Origin: Candidatus Peregrinibacteria bacterium GW2011_GWA2_33_10
Lineage (GTDB): Bacteria; Patescibacteriota; Gracilibacteria; UBA1369; GWC2-33-13
Assembly (NCBI GenBank): GCA_000989565.1
Contig: LBOO01000021.1
Coordinates: 1 to 40,920 of the forward strand
Length of the DNA: 40,920 nt
Direction: 5' to 3'
Under the pieces are notes generated by a model. The model did not search any database, was not told the origin of the DNA, and saw nothing but the letters and a program-made list of their open reading frames with translations. Of this stretch, positions 33,511 through 40,920 are shown one piece after another (position 1 is the stretch's first letter; every line of letters begins with the position of its first letter). The position numbers and the translations under genes are program-made.

Positions 33511-33596
33511 TTATTTAGGCCATTTTCTATATTTGTCGTGAGGGCCGATATCCAATAAGTTAATGGTATCTTGATTAACATATTCAAAAAAAACTA
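33511..33596 (-). pseudogene. C-terminal fragment of a RelE-like toxin
   Basis: The minus strand reads about 27 residues, VFFEYVNQDTINLLDIG then PHDKYRKWPK and a stop, which look like the end of a RelE/YafQ-type toxin (the LLDIGxHD pattern). There is an in-frame stop just upstream and no start, so it is a remnant. It abuts the end of the SemiSWEET gene. Confidence 0.45.
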
Positions 33597-33845
33597 TTTA
33601 TATTTTATTTTTAAAGTTAATAAAGTAAGCGCGAAACCGGTTTCTATTGTGGCGGAGACGGTGAGAGGTTTGCTTTCTATGCCTATTCCATAGATGATCC
33701 AGAGAATCAGTCCCAATATATATGTCAAAGTCCAGAGGAAGGAAATGTCTGTTGTTGATTTGGTTTTGTATGATTTGATTATTTGAGGGGTGAGTTGGAA
33801 GGCAATTATTGCGGTTGCAAGGTAGCCTACTGTTTCGATGTTCAT
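33594..33845 (-). CDS. SemiSWEET-type sugar transporter
   Basis: An 83-residue protein with three membrane helices, the size of bacterial SemiSWEETs. It has the PQ-loop signature in helix 1 (FQLTPQIIKSYKTKSTTDIS). SemiSWEETs dimerise to move sugars such as sucrose or glucose down their gradient. The substrate cannot be told from the sequence. It starts 11 nt after the DUF2000 gene. Confidence 0.88.
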   Translation of the reverse strand: MNIETVGYLATAIIAFQLTPQIIKSYKTKSTTDISFLWTLTYILGLILWIIYGIGIESKPLTVSATIETGFALTLLTLKIKYK

Positions 33846-33856
33846 GTGTTTTTAAT

Positions 33857-34267
33857 TTACATCCATAATGAGAATTTTTTGGTTAGTTCTTCTAGGTCGG
33901 ATTTTTCTCCGAGCATGCAAATTCCGTAGTATTCCAGTTCTGGTTCAGGAGTTTCTTTTGATCTTTTGACTTGTTCTTCCCATCCTCCGATTGTCATTGC
34001 GTTTGTGAAAGACGCAAATGGAATATTTTTTTCTATTAATGCGTTTCTTAATGTTCGAATTTTGTTGGAATTGTCGGCACGTAGGATAATGTATGGAAAT
34101 TTTGATGCCAAGTGCGCGCCTCCGTCTTTGTCTTCGTAATTTATTACTCCCATATCCTGATTTTTATTTTGATCCACCAAACCGACTGTCATGTGGGCCA
34201 AGGCATTCATAACTTTACCGGTTTCAATTTTTTTGTTGAGTACGGCTATGAATTTTTTAGTGGTCAT
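33857..34267 (-). CDS. DUF2000-family protein
   Basis: From ATG 34267 this is a 136-residue protein starting MTTKKFIAVLNKKIETGKV and containing NALAHMTVGL and GGAHLASKFPYIIL, the hallmarks of DUF2000. The family adopts a PTH2-like fold and has no known function. The frame stays open to 34390, but those 41 extra residues do not resemble the family, so the inner ATG is preferred. It is read with SemiSWEET, 11 nt apart. Confidence 0.82.
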   Translation of the reverse strand: MTTKKFIAVLNKKIETGKVMNALAHMTVGLVDQNKNQDMGVINYEDKDGGAHLASKFPYIILRADNSNKIRTLRNALIEKNIPFASFTNAMTIGGWEEQVKRSKETPEPELEYYGICMLGEKSDLEELTKKFSLWM

Positions 34268-34460
34268 GTTGTTTTGTTTAAGGTAAAGCGTGCTTACTTT
34301 AGGTAGTTTTTTAAAATGCGTCAAGTGGCGTTCGTGTAATTGCTCACTGAGCCAAGAGTCATATAAAATAGTAGGAAGTAAAAACCGCATATGGGAGGAC
34401 TCTTTGGAATAAAAACAATATTGTATTTTTTTATTTAAGGTGAGTCTAATACTCTCTTTT

Positions 34461-34817
34461 TTAAAAAATTTCTTGCAAAACTCCTTTTATTTTAGCTAGA
34501 AATTTATCCTTCCAATTTAAAGTTTCATTTCCTTGATTAATTATTCCTTGTTCTAATTTTCTGCTTAATTCAATGACACGTAACCCCTCGGGAGTTTTTG
34601 TCTGAATTTCTTTGATTAATTTATCTACGCTATCAATTCCATCTCCACAGTTTAAGTGCCCGGGGATATGTCCGTTTTCGATTTTCTGTAATTGTTTAAT
34701 TATTACCTTGGCAGCCTCATTGTTATTTAATCCTTCCAATGAAGGGAAAGCTTCCTTTTCTTTTTGTGTTGTCCCCATGAATGGCACCATTACACAATTT
34801 TTAAATTCTTCAGACAT
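34461..34817 (-). CDS. Hypothetical protein
   Basis: I do not recognise this 118-residue protein. It is soluble, has cysteines at 8 and 57, and shows a run of helix-prone sequence (residues 33-48 and 62-100). No signal peptide, membrane segment or catalytic motif is visible. It stands alone between the DUF2000 gene and the DMT transporter gene, all on the minus strand. Confidence 0.5.
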   Translation of the reverse strand: MSEEFKNCVMVPFMGTTQKEKEAFPSLEGLNNNEAAKVIIKQLQKIENGHIPGHLNCGDGIDSVDKLIKEIQTKTPEGLRVIELSRKLEQGIINQGNETLNWKDKFLAKIKGVLQEIF

Positions 34818-34900
34818 TTTAATTTGCTTAAATTTTAGAAATTTATTTTATATTATCAACTTTAAAAGCAATTGTGAAATGCTATTAATATTCAAAATAA

Positions 34901-35809
34901 TCAATACTCCGGATTTATTTGCAGTGATTTTTTTCTTTCAATAATTTGGAATACACCGAATATGATTATGGCGAAACCCATTATTTGCTGGAGTGTGGGG
35001 ATTTCTTTGAGGAAAATTATGGCGAATATTAAACTTATCGCGGGGTAGCCACCTATACTTAATAATATCGCTTTGCTGATATCTATTCTTTTAAGTCCTT
35101 CGTACCATACTATTTTGGAAATGGCGGAAATCAGTATGCCGTTTACAAAGAAAGCGAAAAGATTGCCTGTGATCATTTGATTTATAGGCGTGTTTATTGT
35201 TTCAAATTGGAGGCTGATTAATAATAATATTATGCCCCCTATGACGTTTCGAATAAAAACTATTGATGATGGGGAGGAAAATTTTAGAGCTTTTTTGGCG
35301 AAGATGTTTCCAACCGGATAAAATAAAGTTCCTATAATTATCATAATATCACCCCAGTTAATGCTAAAATTTTTGTTAAACAGTATAAATAATGTACCTA
35401 CAACCATTATTATCGCGCCTATGAGTTTTTTTAATGTTACTTTGTCGTCCGTAAAAATACCGCAAATTATGAGAGTAAAAAGAATTTCACTTTGGAGAAG
35501 GATCGTGGTGTTTATGCCTGAAGTTTTGCTGCTACCTAAAAAAATGAATATTGAGGGGATTATGACTATAAAAACAGTTACTCCAAGAGTGTATTTTATT
35601 GTTCTTAAATTGAATATATCTTTAAATTCTTTCTTTATTAATATGTAAAAAAACATGAATATGCCGGCTATTATTGAGCCAAGGGCAGCGAATAATATAG
35701 GGGGCATTATTTTTGTGGAGTGGGCAATGAGTATCGGGAATGTAGCGTAAAGGATTGTTTCCAGCGCGATAAATATTTCGCCTATTCGTTCTTGGGAGAG
35801 GGGTTTCAT
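34901..35809 (-). CDS. EamA/DMT-family transporter
   Basis: A 302-residue protein with ten predicted membrane helices in two EamA repeats. Helix boundaries show the family's GSSKTSGINTTILLQSEILF in the first repeat and KIVWYEGLKRIDISKAILL in the second. Members export amino acids, nucleotides or other metabolites. The substrate is not predictable. It is divergent from lgt. Confidence 0.88.
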   Translation of the reverse strand: MKPLSQERIGEIFIALETILYATFPILIAHSTKIMPPILFAALGSIIAGIFMFFYILIKKEFKDIFNLRTIKYTLGVTVFIVIIPSIFIFLGSSKTSGINTTILLQSEILFTLIICGIFTDDKVTLKKLIGAIIMVVGTLFILFNKNFSINWGDIMIIIGTLFYPVGNIFAKKALKFSSPSSIVFIRNVIGGIILLLISLQFETINTPINQMITGNLFAFFVNGILISAISKIVWYEGLKRIDISKAILLSIGGYPAISLIFAIIFLKEIPTLQQIMGFAIIIFGVFQIIERKKSLQINPEY

Positions 35810-35971
35810 GTGATTTTAAGCTTTATTTTTAAAATTTATTTCGATCAGAAGTATATCTGTAGTTATTTTTTGGAGCAAGGATGTTTATTCCAAAAAAATA
35901 TAATTGCATAGAGTTTTTTTTTGTTATAGACTTTCAGATATTCTGCTTAATCTATTTATTTTCAATTTATT

Positions 35972-36775
35972 ATGTATGTTCATAATTTAAATCCTGTTTT
36001 GTTTGATTTTCTTGGGCTTCAGGTGAGGTTTTATGGAGTGTTTTTGGCTTTGCTTTTTATTATTGGATTTTTTTTGGGGAAATGGTATTTGAAAATTCAC
36101 GATAAGGATCCGAAAAAGGTTGATGATCTTTTTATTGTTTCTTTTATTTCTTTTTTGATTGGGGCGAGGTTGGGGCATATTATTTTTTATAATTTAAGTT
36201 ATTTTTTAAAGCATCCTTTGGAAATCTTTTTTATTTGGAGAGGTGGTTTAGCCAGTCATGGAGCAGTGATTGGGCTTATTTTAGGAATGTTGTATTTGAT
36301 GAAAAAAACGAATTTGAAATTTTTCTTTATTAGCGATCTTTTTTCGTGGGTTGGAAGTTTGGCTGTATTTTTTGTGAGATTGGGAAATTTTTTTAATGGG
36401 GAGATTGTGGGCAGAACTACTGACTCACCTTTGGGTGTGATTTTTTCTTGCGAGAAATATAAGCTTAATCAATGCTCGGAAGTTCCAAGGCATCCTGTTC
36501 AGCTTTATGAAAGTGTTTTGGGGATTTGTATTTTTATTGTTTTAAGTTTGTTGGTTAAAAAATATAAAAAGAAACTGCCGTTTGGCATCATCACAAGCAT
36601 ATTTTTGATTTTGTATTTTGGAGGCAGATTTTTATTGGAATTTTTTAAGGAATATACCGGACAATTGATTTTATTTCCTTTGACTAATGGACAGGTTTTG
36701 AGCATTCCTCTGGTTTTGATCGGAATTTTGCTTCTATATAAAATCGGAAAAAATAAGTCGATTTTTTCTAAATGA
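35972..36775 (+). CDS. lgt: Prolipoprotein diacylglyceryl transferase
   Basis: A 267-residue, seven-helix enzyme with the Lgt motifs RGGLASHGAVIGL and the signature VRLGNFFNGEIVGR, then RHPVQLYES near 175. It transfers diacylglycerol from phosphatidylglycerol to the lipobox cysteine of prolipoproteins, such as the one at 24527. The MBL hydrolase gene follows 13 nt downstream, probably in one transcript. Confidence 0.96.
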   Translation: MYVHNLNPVLFDFLGLQVRFYGVFLALLFIIGFFLGKWYLKIHDKDPKKVDDLFIVSFISFLIGARLGHIIFYNLSYFLKHPLEIFFIWRGGLASHGAVIGLILGMLYLMKKTNLKFFFISDLFSWVGSLAVFFVRLGNFFNGEIVGRTTDSPLGVIFSCEKYKLNQCSEVPRHPVQLYESVLGICIFIVLSLLVKKYKKKLPFGIITSIFLILYFGGRFLLEFFKEYTGQLILFPLTNGQVLSIPLVLIGILLLYKIGKNKSIFSK

Positions 36776-36788
36776 TTTAAGAATTTTT

Positions 36789-37373
36789 ATGTATTTTAAA
36801 CAAATTGATATTGGGGGGTTTGATAATAATTTTAGTTATATTGTTGGAGATGAGCTTAAAAAAGAGGTTTTTTTGGTGGATCCGGATAAAGAGAAAATTT
36901 TGTCGGATATAATATCTAAAGATAATTTGAAGGTTGTGGGAATTATTTTAACGCACGGGCATTTTGATCATGTGGGGGATAGCCCTTCGTTATCGCATAA
37001 ATTTAAAGCGCCGATTTATTTGCGAAAAGAAGATTTTTCGCTTTTAAGAGTGAATTTGCCGAATTTGATTGATTTGTCGGAAATCAAAGTTTTAAAAGCA
37101 GGGGATTTGGAAATTCAAATTTTGCATACTCCGGGGCATAGTCGGGGGTCTGTTTGTTTGCTTATCGATGGCAAACTTTTGACAGGGGATACTGTTTTTG
37201 TGGGTTGTTGCGGGAGAACGGATTTGCAGGAAAGTGATCCTGAAGCGTTTAAAAAGTCATTAGGGTTAATTAAAAATCTGCCGGATGATATTGAAATTTG
37301 GCCGGGGCATGATTATGGGAACGAAAAATTTTCTACGGTTAAAAAGGAAATGAAAAGGAATGAAAATTTCTAA
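36789..37373 (+). CDS. MBL-fold metal hydrolase (glyoxalase II-like)
   Basis: A 194-residue metallo-beta-lactamase-fold enzyme with THGHFDHVGD (H56-x-H58-x-D60-H61), then HTPGHSRGS, LTGDTVFVGCCGR and the final WPGHDYG. This is the pattern of glyoxalase II and small thioester hydrolases. The C-terminal substrate domain of true GloB is missing, so the substrate may differ. It overlaps the convergent DUF721 gene by 4 nt. Confidence 0.9.
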   Translation: MYFKQIDIGGFDNNFSYIVGDELKKEVFLVDPDKEKILSDIISKDNLKVVGIILTHGHFDHVGDSPSLSHKFKAPIYLRKEDFSLLRVNLPNLIDLSEIKVLKAGDLEIQILHTPGHSRGSVCLLIDGKLLTGDTVFVGCCGRTDLQESDPEAFKKSLGLIKNLPDDIEIWPGHDYGNEKFSTVKKEMKRNENF

Positions 37374-37681
37374 TATTCTCGTTGGTCTATCATAATTTTG
37401 ATTTGCGCCACAACCTTTCTTTTTAATTGGATGTTGATTTCTTTGAGAATTTTTTCTTTATTCATTTGGATTTCCTGACTCCACGCGGAATCTTCCACTC
37501 CTATGGTTAAAATCATATTTTTGAACCATTTTGGCCAGGTATGGGCAAGTGCGTCGGATCCGATTTTTTTTAGAACAATTTTGCGATATTTTTCGCATAC
37601 TTGAGCGGCCAGCATTTGTCGGCTGAAATTGTTTTTTCCCGCGGCTTCGGGGAGCAGATCTGAGAGGGGCGTAAAGGTCAT
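37370..37681 (-). CDS. DUF721/DciA-like protein
   Basis: From ATG 37681 it has 103 residues starting MTFTPLSDLLPEAAGK, with later HTWPKWFKNMILTIGVEDSAWSQEI, a pattern of the DUF721 family. DciA of that family loads the replicative helicase DnaB in many bacteria lacking DnaC. A GTG at 37696, forming TAGTG with the stop of the glycosyltransferase gene, would add five residues and allow translational coupling. Confidence 0.72.
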   Translation of the reverse strand: MTFTPLSDLLPEAAGKNNFSRQMLAAQVCEKYRKIVLKKIGSDALAHTWPKWFKNMILTIGVEDSAWSQEIQMNKEKILKEINIQLKRKVVAQIKIMIDQREY

Positions 37682-37695
37682 AAGTAAGAGATTCA

Positions 37696-38808
37696 CTAAC
37701 TATTATATACTTCCAATGTTTCCTTGGCCATTTTTGGCCAGGAGAAGCGGGTTAGGCGTTTTTGGCCGCGGGATTTCAGGGTTTTCCGGAGGGATTTGTC
37801 TTTTAGAATTTGGTGGATTTTGGCGGCGATGTCTTCGTGGTCCTTGGGATCAAAAAAAATGGCGTTTTGTTCGCCGGCGATTTCAGGTAGGGACGAGGAG
37901 TCGGAACAGGCTACGGGTGTATTGCAGGCAAAAGCTTCCAATATCGGGAGGCCGAATCCTTCATAAAATGATGGTAAAACGTAAATTTCGGCCAGATTGT
38001 ATAACGCGATTAAGTCTTGTTCGGGAATTAGGCCGGTGAATTTGACGTGCTTTTGCAGGTTATAAGTTTTTACTGTTTCTTTTACTTCAGGGTAATGCGG
38101 GTCTTCTTTGCCTGTTATAACAAGATATCCATTGAATTTGTATTTTTGTTGCAATATGTGAAAACCTTTTAATAGTCCGGTAATATTTTTGTGGTCGCGC
38201 CAGACACCTGTGTATAAGAGGAATGGTTTGTCTAAATCGTATTTTTCTTTGATATGATCTAATAATTTTTGATCTTTTATTGGTTTAAAATCTTTATTCG
38301 CGGCTTCGTAAATAACTTTGATTTTTTCGGAATTTATTTTAAATAATTTTTCAATGTCTTTTTTGGTATTTTGTGATACTGCAATAATTTTTTTGGCTTT
38401 TTTTATGGAGCAATAAATTGTTAAATGGTAGGCAATTCGGTGAAAAACGGAAGTCATTTTTTTGCCCGGGTAAAAAGAAAGTGTGAGATCATGGATTGTG
38501 ACTATCGAGGGTTTGAAATATAAAATCGGGGCGTTGAAATGCGTAAAATGCACTAAATCCAATTTACATTTATTGAGTTTGCGCAAGAATTTTAATTGTT
38601 CGGTTAATGTGTAATGGCGGGCATTTACGCGAATTTTATGAAAATTGGGATTTGTGGGAATATAGGTTTTATATTCGGGGTCGTTAAGAAAAATGAAATA
38701 TTCATTTTTTTTGTCGATTTCCTGTAAATTTTGGATCAATTCATAGACATAGCGGCCTATGCCGGTGAATTTGGTGGAGTACATGCGGGCGTCAATGCCG
38801 ATTTTCAT
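37696..38808 (-). CDS. Family 4 (GT-B) glycosyltransferase
   Basis: A 370-residue retaining glycosyltransferase. The N-terminal half starts MKIGIDARMYSTKFTGIGRY, typical of family GT4, and the C-terminal half has LLYTGVWRDHKN and the E-x7-E motif in SFYEGFGLPILEAFACNTP that binds the sugar nucleotide. It probably adds a hexose to a lipid carrier or surface glycan. No polysaccharide cluster lies in the window. The DUF721 gene follows with a possible coupled start. Confidence 0.92.
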   Translation of the reverse strand: MKIGIDARMYSTKFTGIGRYVYELIQNLQEIDKKNEYFIFLNDPEYKTYIPTNPNFHKIRVNARHYTLTEQLKFLRKLNKCKLDLVHFTHFNAPILYFKPSIVTIHDLTLSFYPGKKMTSVFHRIAYHLTIYCSIKKAKKIIAVSQNTKKDIEKLFKINSEKIKVIYEAANKDFKPIKDQKLLDHIKEKYDLDKPFLLYTGVWRDHKNITGLLKGFHILQQKYKFNGYLVITGKEDPHYPEVKETVKTYNLQKHVKFTGLIPEQDLIALYNLAEIYVLPSFYEGFGLPILEAFACNTPVACSDSSSLPEIAGEQNAIFFDPKDHEDIAAKIHQILKDKSLRKTLKSRGQKRLTRFSWPKMAKETLEVYNS

Positions 38809-38963
38809 TGGGAGGGATTAATTAGAGGTACCTGATCGCTTATTGTATTTTTTTCGTGTTTATGTTAAAACTACTGTGTTAGAAATTTTAGGGTGATCTT
38901 TTTTTGTGAGCTTTGTAATTATTTTTAATGTTTCTCGTACTTATTTAACACCGCTGATTATTT

Positions 38964-39488
38964 ATGTTCTTTAATAAGAAAAACAAGCGGTTTAGCCAAT
39001 ATTATAATGAATTTTTTGAAAAAATATATAATTATATTTTTTTTCGTGTAGGAAATAATAGACAAATGGCTGAAGAGTTTACTCAAGAAGTGTTTTTAAA
39101 GGCTTATGAAAATTTCGATGATTTCGATAAAAATGCCAACTTTAGCGCTTGGATATACAGAATCGCCCATAATCACATTATTGACCATTATCGCAAAAAA
39201 AAGACTAATACAACTGATTTGGACGCCATAGTCAATATGATTAATTATTCCAAGCACGCTGATGAAACTTTTGTAAAAAATACTGATATAAAAATAGAAA
39301 TGAAAAATGTTTTAAAGGCTTTGGAAAGTCTAAATGATCAGCAGAAAAATTTAATTATATTAAGATATATTGAAGAATATGAGATTGAAGAGATAGCGGA
39401 AATAGTGAAAGAAAGCGCAAATTATGTGAGAGTTAACCTGCATAGAGCATTACAAAAATTAAATTCCATATTAACTGATTTTAAATAA
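38964..39488 (+). CDS. ECF-family RNA polymerase sigma factor
   Basis: A 174-residue sigma factor with complete region 2 (from YNEFFEKIYNYIFFRVGN through FTQEVFLKAYENF and FSAWIYRIAHNHIIDHY) and region 4 (SLNDQQKNLIILRYIEEYEIEEIAEIV, RVNLHRALQKL). Its stop TAA overlaps the ATG of the next gene (TAATG), so the two are tightly coupled. That neighbour is a single-pass membrane protein with a basic head, a likely anti-sigma factor. Region 2.1 here is intact, in contrast to the sigma factor at 19107. Confidence 0.95.
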   Translation: MFFNKKNKRFSQYYNEFFEKIYNYIFFRVGNNRQMAEEFTQEVFLKAYENFDDFDKNANFSAWIYRIAHNHIIDHYRKKKTNTTDLDAIVNMINYSKHADETFVKNTDIKIEMKNVLKALESLNDQQKNLIILRYIEEYEIEEIAEIVKESANYVRVNLHRALQKLNSILTDFK

Positions 39489-40920
39489 TGAAAAAAATCC
39501 ATGATTTGGAAAAAAAGTTGAGATTCCTTTACATAAAGCCCAGATTAAGCTTTAAGGCAAAGTTGACTTTAAAATTATACGCAAAAATGTATAGTCATTT
39601 TTCATTATTCGCAAAATCCGCATTTAGTTTTGGCATACTTCTAATTATAATTACAGGAATTTTTGGGTTCAATTATGTGAGTTATGCGGGTTCATATAAG
39701 TATTACGCGGATAAAGCGTTTGATGATTTAACAGAGCTTGAGGAAATGATTGAAGGGGAAATCAGTTCAAATTCTTTTATTTCAATCACTTACGCGGATG
39801 ACAATGAAATTAATGAAGAGAAGTCCTTTTCTTTACTTGGAAATATTGTTTTAAACACTGAAAAAGCTTTGGAAAAAATAGAAGATTTAAAAAAGCCAAA
39901 AGAAATTAATGAGGCTTTGAACTACACTTTGACTTTACAAGATAAAGAAATTGATGTGTTTGGAAGAGCAGCTGAAATTGTGGATTCTGAATCTGTTTTA
40001 ATTTCTTTTAGCCAAGCTATTGATTCAACTTATATAAATATTGAAAGAACAAAAAAAGTGCGTGAGATTGTTAAATCTACGATTAATAATGATGGAATTT
40101 TAAAAGAAAGATTAAATATAGAACCTGCGTTGACCAAAAAAATTAAAGAAATTAAAAATTCAAAAAATGTAGAAAAAAGAGATTTTATGCAAATACTGAA
40201 AGGTGAGTCTTTAATTACAAATAAAGGCAGTTTATATTTTCAACAAAAATCAGCGGAAGAAAATTTGAGAGATTTATTGGATACGAATACAAAAAATGAT
40301 AACGCAGCCAAATTGGCGGATAGATATTTGAAGGCTGTAAAATCTTTGGAAACTGAAAAGGACATGAAAGCTTACAGTTTATTTTCATCCATTGAAAAGG
40401 AAACAAAGTATGAAATTACCAAACCTGAAGAATTAAAATCAGAGATTAATGAGAGAAAAAAATTATTGGATAAATCCAAGGAACTAAAAAATAAATTAAA
40501 AGAAAAAAGAGAAAAGGAAAAAAAAGCGGATGAAAACAAGAAAGACGAAAATATGAATAAATTGAACGAACGCCAAAATTCCATTCAAGACAAAGCGGGC
40601 AAAAAGGATATTCCTTTGACTGATAATGAAAAAGTGGATTTTGTGGAGGATATTCTTACAAGCAAAGAAGCAGAGGAAAAAGTTTATGATAAACCTGTTA
40701 TTCAAGAAGTAGTTGATATTTATAAATCAGAGGAAATTCCCATTGATGATAAACAAAAATTTTGGAAAGAGGTTCAGGAAATCACTCAGGATAAAAATTT
40801 GCAGGATGGAGAAATTGCGGAAAAATTAAAAGAAGAGGCGCAAAAATTATTAGAAGAGCAGGAGCTAAAAAGGTTGGAACTTTTGAAAGCTGAAGAGGAC
40901 AGATTGAGGCTGGAACAAAT
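39488..40920 (+). CDS. Long coiled-coil membrane protein coupled to ECF sigma factor, partial
   Basis: The frame opens at ATG 39488 and runs without stop to the window edge (477 codons). A basic cytoplasmic head (1-44, with KPRLSFKAKLTLKLYAKM) leads into one membrane helix (about 45-62) and then an outside region (63 onwards) of Glu/Lys-rich helix, partly coiled coil, similar in look to DUF5667 proteins that follow ECF sigma genes in CPR genomes. From about residue 310 it is extremely charged (KELKNKLKEKREKEKK). The coupled start and topology suggest an anti-sigma factor with a stalk outside. The rest lies beyond the window. Confidence 0.75.
   Translation, partial: MKKIHDLEKKLRFLYIKPRLSFKAKLTLKLYAKMYSHFSLFAKSAFSFGILLIIITGIFGFNYVSYAGSYKYYADKAFDDLTELEEMIEGEISSNSFISITYADDNEINEEKSFSLLGNIVLNTEKALEKIEDLKKPKEINEALNYTLTLQDKEIDVFGRAAEIVDSESVLISFSQAIDSTYINIERTKKVREIVKSTINNDGILKERLNIEPALTKKIKEIKNSKNVEKRDFMQILKGESLITNKGSLYFQQKSAEENLRDLLDTNTKNDNAAKLADRYLKAVKSLETEKDMKAYSLFSSIEKETKYEITKPEELKSEINERKKLLDKSKELKNKLKEKREKEKKADENKKDENMNKLNERQNSIQDKAGKKDIPLTDNEKVDFVEDILTSKEAEEKVYDKPVIQEVVDIYKSEEIPIDDKQKFWKEVQEITQDKNLQDGEIAEKLKEEAQKLLEEQELKRLELLKAEEDRLRLEQ

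Noticed and set aside
38448-38700. Dense T-runs in the region before the third sigma gene
   Set aside because: They are coding DNA of the minus-strand glycosyltransferase, not terminators.
1-40920. CRISPR array, insertion sequence, integrase or rRNA
   Set aside because: I looked for regularly spaced direct repeats, transposase motifs and rRNA landmarks and saw none.

Overview
This AT-rich window looks like chromosome from a small-genome bacterium of the Patescibacteria/CPR type, though I cannot fix the phylum from sequence alone. The grounds are resemblance to families I associate with that group: a VirB2-like pilin downstream of rpsP-khpA, a His/Met-rich sigma-factor module, and a giant membrane-anchored alpha-2-macroglobulin. 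TGA is used as a stop. Almost every gene starts after an A/T-only leader with no visible Shine-Dalgarno sequence.

Layout. 1-500: HepT/MntA toxin-antitoxin pair, with HepT cut by the window edge. 500-1450: a SHOCT membrane protein and a hypothetical gene split by a frameshift in an A7 run. 1450-4530: a CsoR-family repressor and a P2-type cation ATPase, read from one promoter that overlaps a CsoR-like palindrome. 4640-8780: three unrecognised proteins, tRNA-Asp and a PflX-like radical SAM protein. 8840-10741: an ECF sigma factor, a membrane protein and a Met-rich exported protein, ending in a strong terminator. 10808-12481: YagE/RMD1-family protein and an N-formylglutamate amidohydrolase-family protein. 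12484-19562: a short ECF-like sigma factor overlapping a 2212-residue alpha-2-macroglobulin with an intact thioester motif. 19788-22067: hybrid sensor kinase and response regulator with a zinc ribbon. 22070-24871: PAP2-polyprenol kinase fusion, pilin, khpA, rpsP and a lipoprotein. 25073-26540: broken aroC and cdd. 26695-33445: MacA/MacB-type efflux genes, interrupted by an opposite-strand radC and toxin-antitoxin block. 33445-37373: a toxin relic, SemiSWEET, DUF2000, a DMT transporter, lgt and an MBL hydrolase. 37370-38808: DUF721 protein and a glycosyltransferase. 38964-40920: a third ECF sigma factor coupled to a long coiled-coil membrane protein that runs off the window.

The main theme is envelope sensing. 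Three separate ECF sigma genes are each followed, at 4 nt spacing or with an overlap, by a membrane protein with a short basic cytoplasmic head. In one case the output side of that membrane protein is a complete alpha-2-macroglobulin protease trap. I infer, without proof, that these heads are anti-sigma domains, so that the macroglobulin would be both trap and sensor. A second theme is gene decay: aroC, a RelE-like toxin, a second toxin fragment and the A7-split gene are all broken.
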